The notes: a model not told the origin generated them from the sequence alone. Shown: positions 1 through 7,475, numbered from the stretch's first letter. The stretch: 12,751 bases of DNA from Candidatus Acidiferrales bacterium (GCA_955651735.1 CATPAM010000533.1:1-12751), one strand, 5' to 3'. A program made the numbers and translations.

Positions 1-1041
1 AGCTTTGGCTTTTTCGGTGAGCTCGTCGAGCTGCTTGCGCGAATAGCTTGCGGAGCCGGGCGCGGCGAAGGCAAAAACGTTGCCTTCGATTTGCAGCTTT
101 TCTTTTGCTTCTTGCGGGAAGGCGTCGGTTACTTCGTGAAGTTCCATGCCGAAGCGCAGGTCGGGTTTGTCGCTGCCGTATTTGCGGATGGCGTCTTTGT
201 AGAGCATGTGCGGGAAGGGGCGCTCGGCTTTTATTCCGGCGACGGCGCAGGCGCGCACCATCACGTTTTCGATGACTTCGAAAATGTCGTGCTGGCGCGG
301 GAAGGACATTTCGAGGTCGAGCTGGGTGAATTCGGGCTGGCGGTCGGCGCGGAGATCTTCGTCGCGAAAGCATTTGACGATTTGGAAGTAGCGGTCCAGG
401 CCGCCAATCATGAGGATTTGCTTGAAGATTTGCGGCGATTGCGGGAGCGCGTAGAACTGGCCGTGATGCACGCGGCTGGGGACAAGATAGTCGCGCGCGC
501 CTTCGGGCGTGGAGCGGGTAAGCATGGGCGTTTCGACTTCGATGAAGCCCATTTCGTCCATGACTTTGCGGATTTCGAGGACGATTTTATGGCGCAGGGC
601 GAGATTGCGGTGCGGCTTGGAGCGGCGGAGATCGAGATAGCGGTAGCGCAGACGGGTTTCTTCGGCGGCGTTAATTTCGTCTTCGACGGGGAATGGCGGA
701 GTTTTGGCGTTGTTGAGAATGTGCAGCTTGGTGGCGACGAGCTCAACTTCGCCGGTGGCAAGATCGGGATTGGCTTTTTGGCGCTTGATTACATTGCCTT
801 CGACGGAGACTACGAATTCGCTGCGGGCTTGCTCGGCTTTGGCGTGGGCTTGGGGCTGCGTTTCTTTGTTGAAGACGACTTGGACGATGCCGGTGCGGTC
901 GCGGAGGTCGAGGAAGAGGAGATTGCCGAGGTCGCGGCGGCGATGCACCCAGCCCATGACGATAGCGTTGCTGCCAGCGTCGGAGGCGCGTAGGGCGCCG
1001 CAATAGTGGGTGCGTTTTAGGTTGCCGAGAAAATCTAGCAC
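1..1041 (-). CDS. aspS: Aspartyl-tRNA synthetase, 3' end cut by window edge
   Basis: Class IIb aspartyl-tRNA synthetase, which charges tRNA with aspartate in the cytoplasm. 347 codons are visible; bacterial enzymes are near 590 residues, so about 240 C-terminal residues lie outside. Visible order: N-terminal OB-fold anticodon-binding domain (about 1-105, with GWVHRRRDLG at 30-39), the catalytic core with YRYLDLRR at 133-140 and TPEGARDYLVPSR at 178-190, the aspartate/ATP site stretch ALPQSPQIFKQ at 198-208, motif 2 CFRDEDLRADRQPEFTQLD at 224-242, and the start of the GAD insertion domain after about residue 290. The start is GTG, chosen because GGGAGA lies 7 bases upstream and the protein then begins at the usual place before HYCG. 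It lies 73 bases after hisS and is probably in the same transcript. Leu38 matches E. coli Leu30 rather than the His of non-discriminating Pseudomonas enzymes. Confidence 0.97.
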   Translation of the reverse strand, partial: MLDFLGNLKRTHYCGALRASDAGSNAIVMGWVHRRRDLGNLLFLDLRDRTGIVQVVFNKETQPQAHAKAEQARSEFVVSVEGNVIKRQKANPDLATGEVELVATKLHILNNAKTPPFPVEDEINAAEETRLRYRYLDLRRSKPHRNLALRHKIVLEIRKVMDEMGFIEVETPMLTRSTPEGARDYLVPSRVHHGQFYALPQSPQIFKQILMIGGLDRYFQIVKCFRDEDLRADRQPEFTQLDLEMSFPRQHDIFEVIENVMVRACAVAGIKAERPFPHMLYKDAIRKYGSDKPDLRFGMELHEVTDAFPQEAKEKLQIEGNVFAFAAPGSASYSRKQLDELTEKAKA

Positions 1042-1048
1042 TAGATTG

Positions 1049-1054
1049 TCTCCC
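1049..1054 (-). promoter_or_regulatory. Ribosome binding site of aspS
   Basis: GGGAGA on the minus strand ends 7 bases before the GTG start of aspS. It is the only good Shine-Dalgarno match here and supports the GTG codon. Confidence 0.7.
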
Positions 1055-1072
1055 GTTTTGTTTCTGAGTCTT

Positions 1073-1124
1073 TACTGGTGCAATTCATTTTGCTTGCACA
1101 GGCTGAAGCCCGCGCTACTGGTGC
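1073..1124. repeat. Small palindromic element between 9-base direct repeats in the hisS-aspS spacer
   Basis: TACTGGTGC occurs at 1073-1081 and again at 1116-1124. The 34 bases between them hold two inverted repeats: GTGCAA (1078-1083, partly in the left direct repeat) pairing with TTGCAC (1094-1099), and GGCT/AGCC in GGCTGAAGCC at 1101-1110. The layout resembles a REP-like or miniature element flanked by a target duplication. The TAG stop of hisS falls inside the right-hand direct repeat. GGCTGAAGCC-type hairpins are, from memory, frequent in Acidobacteriota spacers; that part is recollection. Function is unknown. Confidence 0.45.
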
Positions 1125-2716
1125 CCCTTTTTCAGATAGTCGATTAAATCGGACTCCGATAATTTTTGTTGCGTGCCGTCGGCCAAAGTCTTGAGGGTCC
1201 AGAGGCCTTCGGAGACTTCGTTGTCGCCTAGGATTAGGGCGTAGCGCGCGCCTAGTTTGTCGGCTTGGCCTAGGGCTTTGCCGAATTTTTGTTCTACCGG
1301 CGGGAGCTCGACGCTGAAGCCGGCTTTGCGAAGGTCTTTTGCGGCGCGGATGGCAGTGGCGTAGGCTTTTTCGCCCATCCAGGCGATGTAGACGTCGCGG
1401 CCTTGCTGCACTTGACCTTTGGCGCTTTCTTGCAGGGACAAGATCAGGCGGTCTTCGCCTATGGCAAAGCCTATGCCTTTTGTTGGCGGGCCGCCTAGGA
1501 GCTCGACCAAGCCGTCATAGCGCCCGCCGCCGCAGACGGCGTTTTGCGAGCCTAGACCTGGGGCGGTGATTTCGAAGGTGGTGCGCATGTAGTAGTCGAG
1601 GCCGCGGACGAGGCGCCAGTTTTCCTGGTAGAGGACGCCGCGGACCTCGAGTTGGCGCTTTACCTCGGCGTAATGCGTTTTGCATTCGTCGCAGAGATGA
1701 TCGGCGATATGCGGGAGCGTGGCGATGATGGCTTGCTCGCTTTCGAGCTTGGAGTCGAGGACGCGAAGTGGATTGGTGTCGATGCGGCGCTGGGAATCGG
1801 GGCTGAGCTTGTCTTTTACTTTTTCGAGGGCGGCTTTGAGTTTTTCGACGTAGCCGCGGCGGCATTCGGGCGCATTGTGGCCAATGGAGTTGATGTAGAG
1901 CGTTGCACCTTGGAGGCCGCATTTGTCGAAGAAGGTCATCAGCATTTCGATGACTTCGGCGTCGATGGCGGGAGCGTCGGTACCGCCGAGGATTTCCGCG
2001 CCGATTTGGTAGAACTGGCGATAGCGGCCCTTTTGCGGGCGTTCGCGGCGGAACATCGGGCCCAGGTAGTAGAGCTTCACCGGCTGGGGTAACGAGTGCA
2101 TGCTGTGCTCGATGTAGGCGCGGCAGACGGAGGCGGTGGCCTCCGGACGTAACGTTATGACATCGCCAAATTGAATGGCCCGAAGCAGTTCGCGAATACC
2201 TGCAATAATTGGGTCGAACCCACCGGTGATATGTATGTTCGATGCCGGATCTGTTCCGATCATCGAAGCCCGAGGAACTTGGTTCTTCAAATCGTCAAGC
2301 GCCCTCAAGTTGTCAGGCGTCGCCGGAATCTCCCTTTTCTCGATCGCATCTTCAAATGCGCGGACAAACTCATTTACCTGTTCCATATACAACCGAACCG
2401 ACCATACGTTAAGAACGTCGGGATTGCGATACGCGATAGTCGTTCGGAGCGCGGCCAGATCAGTACGCTCGTGGTCCTCAAAGGCATACATCTCTTTTGA
2501 GACGATGTCTGTCTCGCCTCCCACCGCGCGAGCAAATAGTTCGGTGGGCTCGAAGATCGGGAGACGGATTTCGCCGTAGCCGAAGGTCGCGAAGACTTCG
2601 TGGGCGGTTTGCTCGACGCGATTCCAGAGAGTGGTTTCCGGCGGGAGGATATCGCGCGTACCCTTGATCGCCTGAAACTTGCGACGCTCTTCCTTTTTTG
2701 CGGTGGCGTCGCTCAC
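1115..2716 (-). CDS. hisS: Histidyl-tRNA synthetase with an extra internal segment of about 100 residues
   Basis: Class II synthetase that charges tRNA-His in the cytoplasm. 533 residues against about 420-430 for typical bacterial enzymes. Visible landmarks: IKGTRDILP at 17-25, motif 1 region about 50-65, ITLRPEATA at 187-195, motif 2 with GPMFRRERPQKGRYRQF at 219-235, histidine-specific LVRGLDYY at 369-376 with the catalytic-type Arg371, motif 3 GGGRYDGLVELLGG at 396-409, and the anticodon-binding domain at about 436-533. The extra length sits between KEMYAFED (74-81) and ITLRPE (187-192), where ordinary enzymes have only about five residues. Start is GTG, overlapping the stop of the upstream gene in GTGA, with GAGGAA 8 bases upstream; translation is therefore probably coupled to the upstream gene. 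All catalytic motifs are intact, so I expect an active enzyme. Confidence 0.96.
   Translation of the reverse strand: MSDATAKKEERRKFQAIKGTRDILPPETTLWNRVEQTAHEVFATFGYGEIRLPIFEPTELFARAVGGETDIVSKEMYAFEDHERTDLAALRTTIAYRNPDVLNVWSVRLYMEQVNEFVRAFEDAIEKREIPATPDNLRALDDLKNQVPRASMIGTDPASNIHITGGFDPIIAGIRELLRAIQFGDVITLRPEATASVCRAYIEHSMHSLPQPVKLYYLGPMFRRERPQKGRYRQFYQIGAEILGGTDAPAIDAEVIEMLMTFFDKCGLQGATLYINSIGHNAPECRRGYVEKLKAALEKVKDKLSPDSQRRIDTNPLRVLDSKLESEQAIIATLPHIADHLCDECKTHYAEVKRQLEVRGVLYQENWRLVRGLDYYMRTTFEITAPGLGSQNAVCGGGRYDGLVELLGGPPTKGIGFAIGEDRLILSLQESAKGQVQQGRDVYIAWMGEKAYATAIRAAKDLRKAGFSVELPPVEQKFGKALGQADKLGARYALILGDNEVSEGLWTLKTLADGTQQKLSESDLIDYLKKGHQ
2156..2473 (-). other. Compositionally distinct insertion inside hisS (residues about 82-187)
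   Basis: In-frame segment between the conserved KEMYAFED and ITLRPE blocks of HisRS. By hand count, 2161-2460 is about 51% GC while the adjacent 300 bases of the same gene (1861-2160) are about 61%. The segment uses codons rare in the flanks, such as ATA and AGG, and more A/T third positions; this character appears to reach to about 2141. The peptide looks helical and soluble (for example VRLYMEQVNEFVRAFEDAIE at 107-126), and I recognise no domain in it. It contains no stop codon. It may be a laterally acquired or slowly ameliorating insertion, or a clade-specific HisRS domain. Confidence 0.7.
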
Positions 2717-3231
2717 GAGACTGGTTCCTCGCGGTAGATATTTTTGTATTCGACGTAGCGCTGGGCGTAGGCGTCGATGGCTGACTGGTCGATGCCGGTT
2801 AGGGGGCGCTTGATTTTGCCGGGGTGGCCTACTACCAGGCTGCCGGGCGGGATCTCGGTGCGCTCGAGGATCAGGGTGCCGGCGGCTACGATGCTGCCGG
2901 CGCCGATTTTTACGCCGTTGAGGATGATGGCGCCCATGCCGACCAGGCAGCGGGACTCGATGGCGCAGCCGTGCAAGGTGACGCTGTGGCCGATAGTGAC
3001 ATCGTCGCCGAGGAGCAGCGGATATTCGTCGCGCATGACGTGGAGGACGCAGCCGTCCTGGATGTTGGTGCGGGCGCCGATGCGGATGTAGTGCACGTCG
3101 CCGCGGACGACGGAGCAGGGCCAGACGCTGGAGTCGGCGCCGATGACGACGTCGCCGATGATGACGGCGGCGGGGTCAATGTAGGCGGATGCGGCGATTT
3201 CGGGCCGCTTGCCGCGGTAAGGTCGAATCAT
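2713..3231 (-). CDS. Gamma-carbonic-anhydrase-like left-handed beta-helix protein
   Basis: 172-residue hexapeptide-repeat protein of the gamma-class carbonic anhydrase family (YrdA/PaaY/CaiE-like), expected to form a trimeric left-handed beta-helix with zinc at subunit interfaces. The repeat register shows from about residue 17 to 125 (AAVIIG, VVIGAD, VTIGHS, VKIGAG). The three zinc-ligand histidines are present with family spacing: His64 in CVLHV, His82 and His87 in GHSVTLHG. Arg43 and Asp45 (VVRGDV) and Asn56-Gln58-Asp59 are also retained. The C-terminal helix (about 150-167) is typical. Start chosen at 3231 because AGGGAT lies 5 bases upstream and the beta-helix begins normally; a 70-residue upstream extension of the frame overlaps the promoter and terminator and is rejected. 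Many members lack proven hydratase activity, so the substrate is open. The stop overlaps the hisS start. Confidence 0.9.
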   Translation of the reverse strand: MIRPYRGKRPEIAASAYIDPAAVIIGDVVIGADSSVWPCSVVRGDVHYIRIGARTNIQDGCVLHVMRDEYPLLLGDDVTIGHSVTLHGCAIESRCLVGMGAIILNGVKIGAGSIVAAGTLILERTEIPPGSLVVGHPGKIKRPLTGIDQSAIDAYAQRYVEYKNIYREEPVS

Positions 3232-3236
3232 TGCTA

Positions 3237-3242
3237 TCCCTA
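3237..3242 (-). promoter_or_regulatory. Ribosome binding site deciding the start of the gamma-CA-like gene
   Basis: AGGGAT ends 5 bases before the ATG at 3231. It favours this ATG over the upstream in-frame codon at 3441. Confidence 0.7.
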
Positions 3243-3305
3243 TGATTTGCCCGGAGTTATTGACGGGCTGGGCATGCGGCGCGCTGTGAGAGCCAAGCAT
3301 GCGTG

Positions 3306-3341
3306 AGTTGGAACGATAACATTTGGGTGGCGGAGTGACAA
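3306..3341 (-). promoter_or_regulatory. Sigma70-like promoter for the gamma-CA/hisS/aspS operon
   Basis: On the minus strand: -35 box TTGTCA (3341-3336, 5 of 6 consensus), a 17-base spacer, and -10 box TATCGT (3318-3313, 4 of 6) preceded by TG at the extended -10 position. The predicted start near 3306 leaves a leader of about 75 bases before the ATG at 3231. It lies directly after the terminator of the upstream gene, which is a sensible place for a new operon to begin. Confidence 0.6.
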
Positions 3342-3393
3342 GGAAGGGAAAAGTATTGCTTGAGCGTTTACAGCCGAATTGCGGTTTAGTCCG

Positions 3394-3417
3394 AAAAAGC
3401 GGCGTCAAGATCGCCGC
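3394..3417 (-). terminator. Rho-independent terminator of mrp
   Basis: On the minus strand GCGGCG (3417-3412), a 7-base loop, CGCCGC (3404-3399), then five T residues (3398-3394). The perfect six-pair all-GC stem begins 31 bases after the mrp stop codon. Confidence 0.85.
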
Positions 3418-3434
3418 ACTCCACAAATGGCGCA

Positions 3435-3447
3435 CAGCCAAAGGCTG
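3435..3447. repeat. Short hairpin just after the mrp stop
   Basis: CAGCC (3435-3439) and GGCTG (3443-3447) pair around AAA. With the terminator below it, this makes two stacked hairpins in the mrp trailer. It may belong to the same class of GC-rich spacer repeats seen elsewhere in the window. Confidence 0.5.
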
Positions 3448-3448
3448 C

Positions 3449-4291
3449 TCAGTCGATTTGGACGGAGGGGGCGTTGGCGTTGGCGGAAACGGCTTCGAGA
3501 CGGGCGGTTACGGCGCGGGCTACATCGAACAAACTTTTTGCGCCGAGGGCGTTTTCGCCGAGGAGCGCGACGGGCTTGCCGCTGTCGCCGCCGATGCGGA
3601 TGCGGGGATCGATTTCAATTTCGCCGAGGACGGGGACGCCGTAGGCTTGCGCGGTTTTTGCGCCTTCGCCGTGGCCGAAGATGTCGATGGGCTTCGCGCA
3701 GTGCGGGCACGCGAATGTGCTCATGTTTTCGACGACGCCGAGGACTTCGACATTAACTTGGCGAAACATTTCGATGGCTTTGCGGACGTCGGCGAGGGCG
3801 ACGGTAGAGGGAGTGGTGACGACGACGGCGCCGGTGACTGCGACCGTCTGAATCAGGGTGAGCTGCACGTCGCCGGTGCCGGGCGGCAGGTCGATGACGA
3901 GGTAATCGAGGTCGCCCCACTGCACGCTGCGCAGAAATTGCGTGATGACGCTGTGCAGCATGGGCCCGCGCCAGATCACGGGCTTGTCGCCGGGGTTGAG
4001 CAGGCCCATGGAGATCATTTTTAGGCCGGCGACTTCCACGGGGATGATGCGCTTGTCCATGGTGGCGAGCGGTTCTTGCGTGGTGCCGAGCATGATGGGG
4101 ACGTTGGGGCCGTAGACGTCGGCGTCGAGGAGGCCGACTTTGTGGCCGAGTTTTACGAGGGCGAGCGCGACGTTGACCGCGACGGTGGTCTTGCCGACGC
4201 CGCCTTTGCCGCTGGCGATGGCAACGAGTTTTTTTACGCCGGGGATGGGCTGGCGTTCGGGCATTTGTTGCGGTGCGGGACCTGGAGGCAT
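3449..4291 (-). CDS. mrp: Mrp/ApbC family P-loop ATPase, iron-sulfur cluster carrier
   Basis: 280-residue cytoplasmic ATPase of the Mrp/NBP35/ApbC group, known in other bacteria to bind and hand on Fe-S clusters. Deviant Walker A GKGGVGKTT at 28-36, switch region LLDADVYGPN at 54-63, WRGPMLHS at 107-114, Walker B-type LVIDLPPGTGD at 131-141, and the CPHC cluster-binding pair at Cys195 and Cys198. It lacks the N-terminal MIP18/DUF59 domain found in many Mrp proteins (about 370 residues in E. coli) and begins with a short Pro/Gln-rich leader. Start chosen at 4291: AGAGGAA lies 5 bases upstream, and the open frame further upstream runs into the 3' end of secA in another frame. It follows secA by 115 bases and ends at a strong terminator. 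Confidence 0.94.
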   Translation of the reverse strand: MPPGPAPQQMPERQPIPGVKKLVAIASGKGGVGKTTVAVNVALALVKLGHKVGLLDADVYGPNVPIMLGTTQEPLATMDKRIIPVEVAGLKMISMGLLNPGDKPVIWRGPMLHSVITQFLRSVQWGDLDYLVIDLPPGTGDVQLTLIQTVAVTGAVVVTTPSTVALADVRKAIEMFRQVNVEVLGVVENMSTFACPHCAKPIDIFGHGEGAKTAQAYGVPVLGEIEIDPRIRIGGDSGKPVALLGENALGAKSLFDVARAVTARLEAVSANANAPSVQID

Positions 4292-4296
4292 TTGGC

Positions 4297-4303
4297 TTCC
4301 TCT
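4297..4303 (-). promoter_or_regulatory. Ribosome binding site of mrp
   Basis: AGAGGAA, a strong Shine-Dalgarno match, ends 5 bases before the ATG at 4291. It rules out the longer upstream reading of the frame. Confidence 0.75.
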
Positions 4304-4308
4304 TCGCT

Positions 4309-4336
4309 GGACAGGAATTCTCGCCTGTCTTTTTTT
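4309..4336 (+). repeat. GACAGG/CCTGTC stem-loop with a T tract on the plus strand
   Basis: GACAGG (4310-4315), an 8-base loop, CCTGTC (4324-4329), with a possible extra G-T pair, then seven T (4330-4336). Read on the plus strand it has the form of an intrinsic terminator, yet no plus-strand gene precedes it. Read on the minus strand it is a hairpin after seven A in the leader of mrp, just upstream of its ribosome binding site. The same stem recurs at 10500-10520. Confidence 0.6.
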
Positions 4337-4381
4337 CCGATCTACTGAAGTACGGCTAGATGCGCGAGCCTCCGATAATGC

Positions 4382-4403
4382 GGACAGCCAGAAATGACTG
4401 TCC
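4382..4403. repeat. GGACAG/CTGTCC stem-loop directly after secA
   Basis: GGACAG (4382-4387) and CTGTCC (4398-4403) form a perfect six-pair stem with a 10-base loop, 3 bases past the secA stop codon. There is no T tract on the minus strand, so it is a weak terminator at most. It shares its core with the stem-loops at 4309 and 10499. Confidence 0.6.
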
Positions 4404-4406
4404 CAC

Positions 4407-7403
4407 TCATGCGGTGGCGCCGTGACATTTTTTGTATTTTTTGCCGGAGCCGCAGGGACAAGGATCGTTGCGGCCGACTTTAGCGCCGGCGCGCACGGGC
4501 TTTGGCGCTTCCGCTTGTGCGGGGCCGGTTTGATACTGCAAATCTTTTTGCTGGCGCTGCTGCTTACGCTCAAGCTGGCGCGCTACTTCCGGCAGGCGCT
4601 GCGGCCCCGATTCGCTCGCGCGCGCGGCGGCGCTGGCCACGGCGGCTTGCGCTCCCCCTGAACTGCGGCGGGGAAGGCCGGCTTGCTGCGCATCTGGCCT
4701 GAGCTGCATTTCGTCCGGATGCTTCTCCGCTTGCTGCATCTGGATGTGGAAAAGGTAGCGGATGGTTTCGTTGTCGATGCGCGCCATCATGTCTTCGAAG
4801 AGCACGAAGGCTTCTTTCTTGAACTCGACCAGCGGATCCTTTTGGCCGTAGCCGCGCAGGCCGATGCCTTCCTTGAGGTGGTCGAGGGACAGCAGGTGGT
4901 CTTTCCATTGCGAATCGACGACGTCTAGAATGATGCGGCGCTCGAGCCAGCGCATCAGCTCGGAGGTGAACTGCTTTTCTTTTTCGTCGTAGCGCTTGGT
5001 GACGGCTTCTGCTGCGGCATCTGAAAGCTCGTCATGGCTTCGCGTCCCGGGATCGGCGCCAGTGGCTTTGGCATCAATGCCGAACTGGCTGTTCATCTCG
5101 GCGAGAAATTGCGAGGAATTCCATTGGTTGGGATGCTGTTCGCGGGGGCAGAAGGTGTCGACGAGTTCGCGCGCGACGTCCTCGGCGATTTCCAGAACGT
5201 AGTCGCGCTGATCTTTTCCTTCCAGCGCGGAGCGACGGATACCGTAAATGGTCTCGCGCTGCTTGTTCATTACGTCGTCGTATTCGAGCAGGTGTTTGCG
5301 GGCGTCGAAGTTCTGCGCTTCGACGGATTTTTGTGCGTTTTCGATGCGGCGCGAAATGAGCTTGGACTCGATGGGCACGCCTTCGGTCATGCCGAGGCGG
5401 TACATGAGGGCTTTGACGCGTTCGCCGCCAAAGATGCGCATGAGATCGTCTTCGAGCGAGAGGAAGAAGCGCGAAGAGCCGGGGTCGCCCTGGCGGCCGG
5501 CGCGACCGCGCAACTGATTGTCGATGCGGCGAGCTTCGTGGCGTTCGGTGCCGAGAATGTGCAAGCCGCCGAGCTCGACGACTTCGTCATGTTCCGATTT
5601 GCACTGCTTGGCGAACTGGTCGTAGACCGGCTTCCACTGGTCAGCCGGAACCTGGAAAATCTTGCCTTCGTTCTGGAACAGAACCATGGGCACAGCGGCT
5701 TTTGCGCCGTTGCCACTGACGCCGTCCGTGCCGATGACCGCGGGAGCCGCGGCATAAGGCATGGCGAGCTTGTTCTTCAGGAAGTGCTCGCGGGTCAGAA
5801 ATTCCGGATTGCCGCCGAGCAGAATATCAGTGCCGCGGCCGGCCATGTTGGTGGCCACGGTGACCGCGCCCTTGCGGCCGGCTTGCGCAACGATGCGCGA
5901 TTCGCGCTCGTGCTGCTTGGCGTTGAGCACCTGGTGCGGGACTCCCGCTTTCCTCAGGATCTCCGCGATGGTTTCTGACTTTTCGATGGAGATGGTGCCC
6001 ACCAGCACCGGCTGGCCGCGCTCGTGATAATGGCGGATACCGTTGGCGAAGGAATTGTCTTCCTGCAAAATGCCGTTCACCACGGCCTCAAATTTTTCCT
6101 TCTCGGTGCGGTAAACGACGTCCGCATATTCCCTGCGGATCAGCGTGCGATTGGTGGGAATGACCACGACGTCGAGGTTGTAAATCTTGCCGAATTCCGC
6201 CGCTTCCGTTTCCGCCGTGCCGGTCATGCCGGAGAGTTTCTTGTACATACGGAAATAATTCTGGAAGGTGATGGTCGCGAGCGTTTGATTCTCGCGCTCG
6301 ATCTTCACGCCTTCCTTGGCTTCCACCGCCTGGTGCAAACCGTCAGACCAGCGGCGGCCGGGCATCTGGCGTCCCGTAAATTCATCGACGATGACGATTT
6401 CGCCGTCTTTGTTGACATAGTCGACATCGATTTTGTAGAGCGTGTGCGCACGCAGCGCCTGATAGACGTGGTGCATGGCGTCGATGTTGGCGGGGTCCGA
6501 CATGTTGGTCAGGCCAAGCAGGCGCTCGCACTTGTTAAAGCCTTCTTCAGTCAGCGTGGCCTGGCGATGCTTTTCGTCGATCGTGTAGTCGATATCCCTG
6601 ATCAGCTTGGGGATGATTTTGTCGATCTTGAAATATTTGTCGGTGGACTCTTCGGAAGGGCCGGAAATGATGAGCGGGGTACGCGCTTCGTCGATCAAGA
6701 TGGAGTCGACTTCGTCGACGATGGCGAAGTGATGGCCGCGCTGCACACAATGTGCAAAGTCGTACTTCATGTTGTCGCGCAGATAGTCGAAGCCAAATTC
6801 GTTGTTGGTGCCGTAGGTTATGTCGGCGCCGTAGGCGGCGCGGCGCTGATCGTCGTCCAGGTCGTGCACGATGACGCCGACGGAGAGCCCCAGCGCGCGA
6901 TAGAGCGGGCTCATCCACTCCGCGTCGCGGCGCGCCAGGTAATCGTTGACGGTGACGATGTGTACGCCGCGTCCCGCCAGCGCATTCAAGGCCGCCGGCA
7001 GCGTAGCGACCAGCGTCTTACCTTCACCGGTCTTCATTTCGGCGATTTTGCCGTCGTGCAGCACCATGCCGCCGATGAGCTGCACATCGAAATGGCGCAT
7101 GTTCAGGAAGCGGCGACCTGCTTCGCGGACTAGCGCGAATGCGGGGACGATCGCAGGCACCAGGGCCTGGCGCATGGACTCACGAAAGGTGGGTTCCGTG
7201 GGGTCAAGGTCCTTGAGCTGCGCCTGAATTGGCTCTTTCAGCGCCTGGAAGCGCGCCTTTAGCTCATCATCGCTGAGCGCCTTAACTTCGGCTTCATGCT
7301 CGTTGATGGCTGCCACGGAAGGCTGCAACTTTTTGACGTCGCGCTCGTGTTTGGTGCCGATAAATCGCGCGACGACCCTGTCGAGAATCTGTGCTGGATC
7401 CAT
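4407..7403 (-). CDS. secA: SecA, preprotein translocase motor ATPase
   Basis: 998-residue ATPase that drives unfolded preproteins through SecYEG at the inner membrane. The N-terminus [20 protein letters not shown] is typical. Walker A TGEGKT at 125-130, Walker B DEVD at 230-233, DEARTPLI just after, the [20 protein letters not shown] block, [25 protein letters not shown] and the motif VI region [17 protein letters not shown] are all intact. The C-terminal zinc tail [13 protein letters not shown] (Cys982, Cys984, Cys993, His994) indicates SecB/ribosome contact. It is longer than the 901-residue E. coli protein, partly from an extra stretch before [16 protein letters not shown] and a Gln/Ala-rich linker before the tail. 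Start chosen at 7403 for its match to the family. A 24-codon upstream extension begins almost at the predicted transcription start and is less likely. Both candidate starts have only distant GGGA/GGGGAG ribosome sites (11 bases away). Confidence 0.97.
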   Translation of the reverse strand: MDPAQILDRVVARFIGTKHERDVKKLQPSVAAINEHEAEVKALSDDELKARFQALKEPIQAQLKDLDPTEPTFRESMRQALVPAIVPAFALVREAGRRFLNMRHFDVQLIGGMVLHDGKIAEMKTGEGKTLVATLPAALNALAGRGVHIVTVNDYLARRDAEWMSPLYRALGLSVGVIVHDLDDDQRRAAYGADITYGTNNEFGFDYLRDNMKYDFAHCVQRGHHFAIVDEVDSILIDEARTPLIISGPSEESTDKYFKIDKIIPKLIRDIDYTIDEKHRQATLTEEGFNKCERLLGLTNMSDPANIDAMHHVYQALRAHTLYKIDVDYVNKDGEIVIVDEFTGRQMPGRRWSDGLHQAVEAKEGVKIERENQTLATITFQNYFRMYKKLSGMTGTAETEAAEFGKIYNLDVVVIPTNRTLIRREYADVVYRTEKEKFEAVVNGILQEDNSFANGIRHYHERGQPVLVGTISIEKSETIAEILRKAGVPHQVLNAKQHERESRIVAQAGRKGAVTVATNMAGRGTDILLGGNPEFLTREHFLKNKLAMPYAAAPAVIGTDGVSGNGAKAAVPMVLFQNEGKIFQVPADQWKPVYDQFAKQCKSEHDEVVELGGLHILGTERHEARRIDNQLRGRAGRQGDPGSSRFFLSLEDDLMRIFGGERVKALMYRLGMTEGVPIESKLISRRIENAQKSVEAQNFDARKHLLEYDDVMNKQRETIYGIRRSALEGKDQRDYVLEIAEDVARELVDTFCPREQHPNQWNSSQFLAEMNSQFGIDAKATGADPGTRSHDELSDAAAEAVTKRYDEKEKQFTSELMRWLERRIILDVVDSQWKDHLLSLDHLKEGIGLRGYGQKDPLVEFKKEAFVLFEDMMARIDNETIRYLFHIQMQQAEKHPDEMQLRPDAQQAGLPRRSSGGAQAAVASAAARASESGPQRLPEVARQLERKQQRQQKDLQYQTGPAQAEAPKPVRAGAKVGRNDPCPCGSGKKYKKCHGATA

Positions 7404-7475
7404 GTATGGATTCGTTCCCTGCCCGTGTTCGACCGCGCCGGACGCCCGCATGAGCGGACCAACTCCCCAGCGCAA

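Noticed and set aside
91..993. Long plus-strand open frame of 300 codons
   Set aside because: It is antisense to aspS, whose conserved motifs are unmistakable. High-GC codon bias leaves the opposite frame open, and the predicted protein is a low-complexity Phe/Glu/Ala/Val mix.
3232..3441. N-terminal extension of the gamma-carbonic-anhydrase-like frame
   Set aside because: It spans the mrp terminator and the predicted promoter, and the beta-helix fold begins normally at the ATG at 3231 with its own ribosome site.
4292..4573. 94-codon upstream extension of mrp
   Set aside because: It overlaps the 3' end of secA in another frame, and its sequence (Ala/Ser/Pro/Lys mix) is unlike Mrp. A strong ribosome site marks the ATG at 4291.
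6024..7133. Plus-strand open frame of 369 codons opposite secA
   Set aside because: Shadow of secA; no ribosome site or recognisable domain. The same reasoning removes the other long antisense frames (3323-4024, 5034-5978, 7722-8651, 9496-10380).
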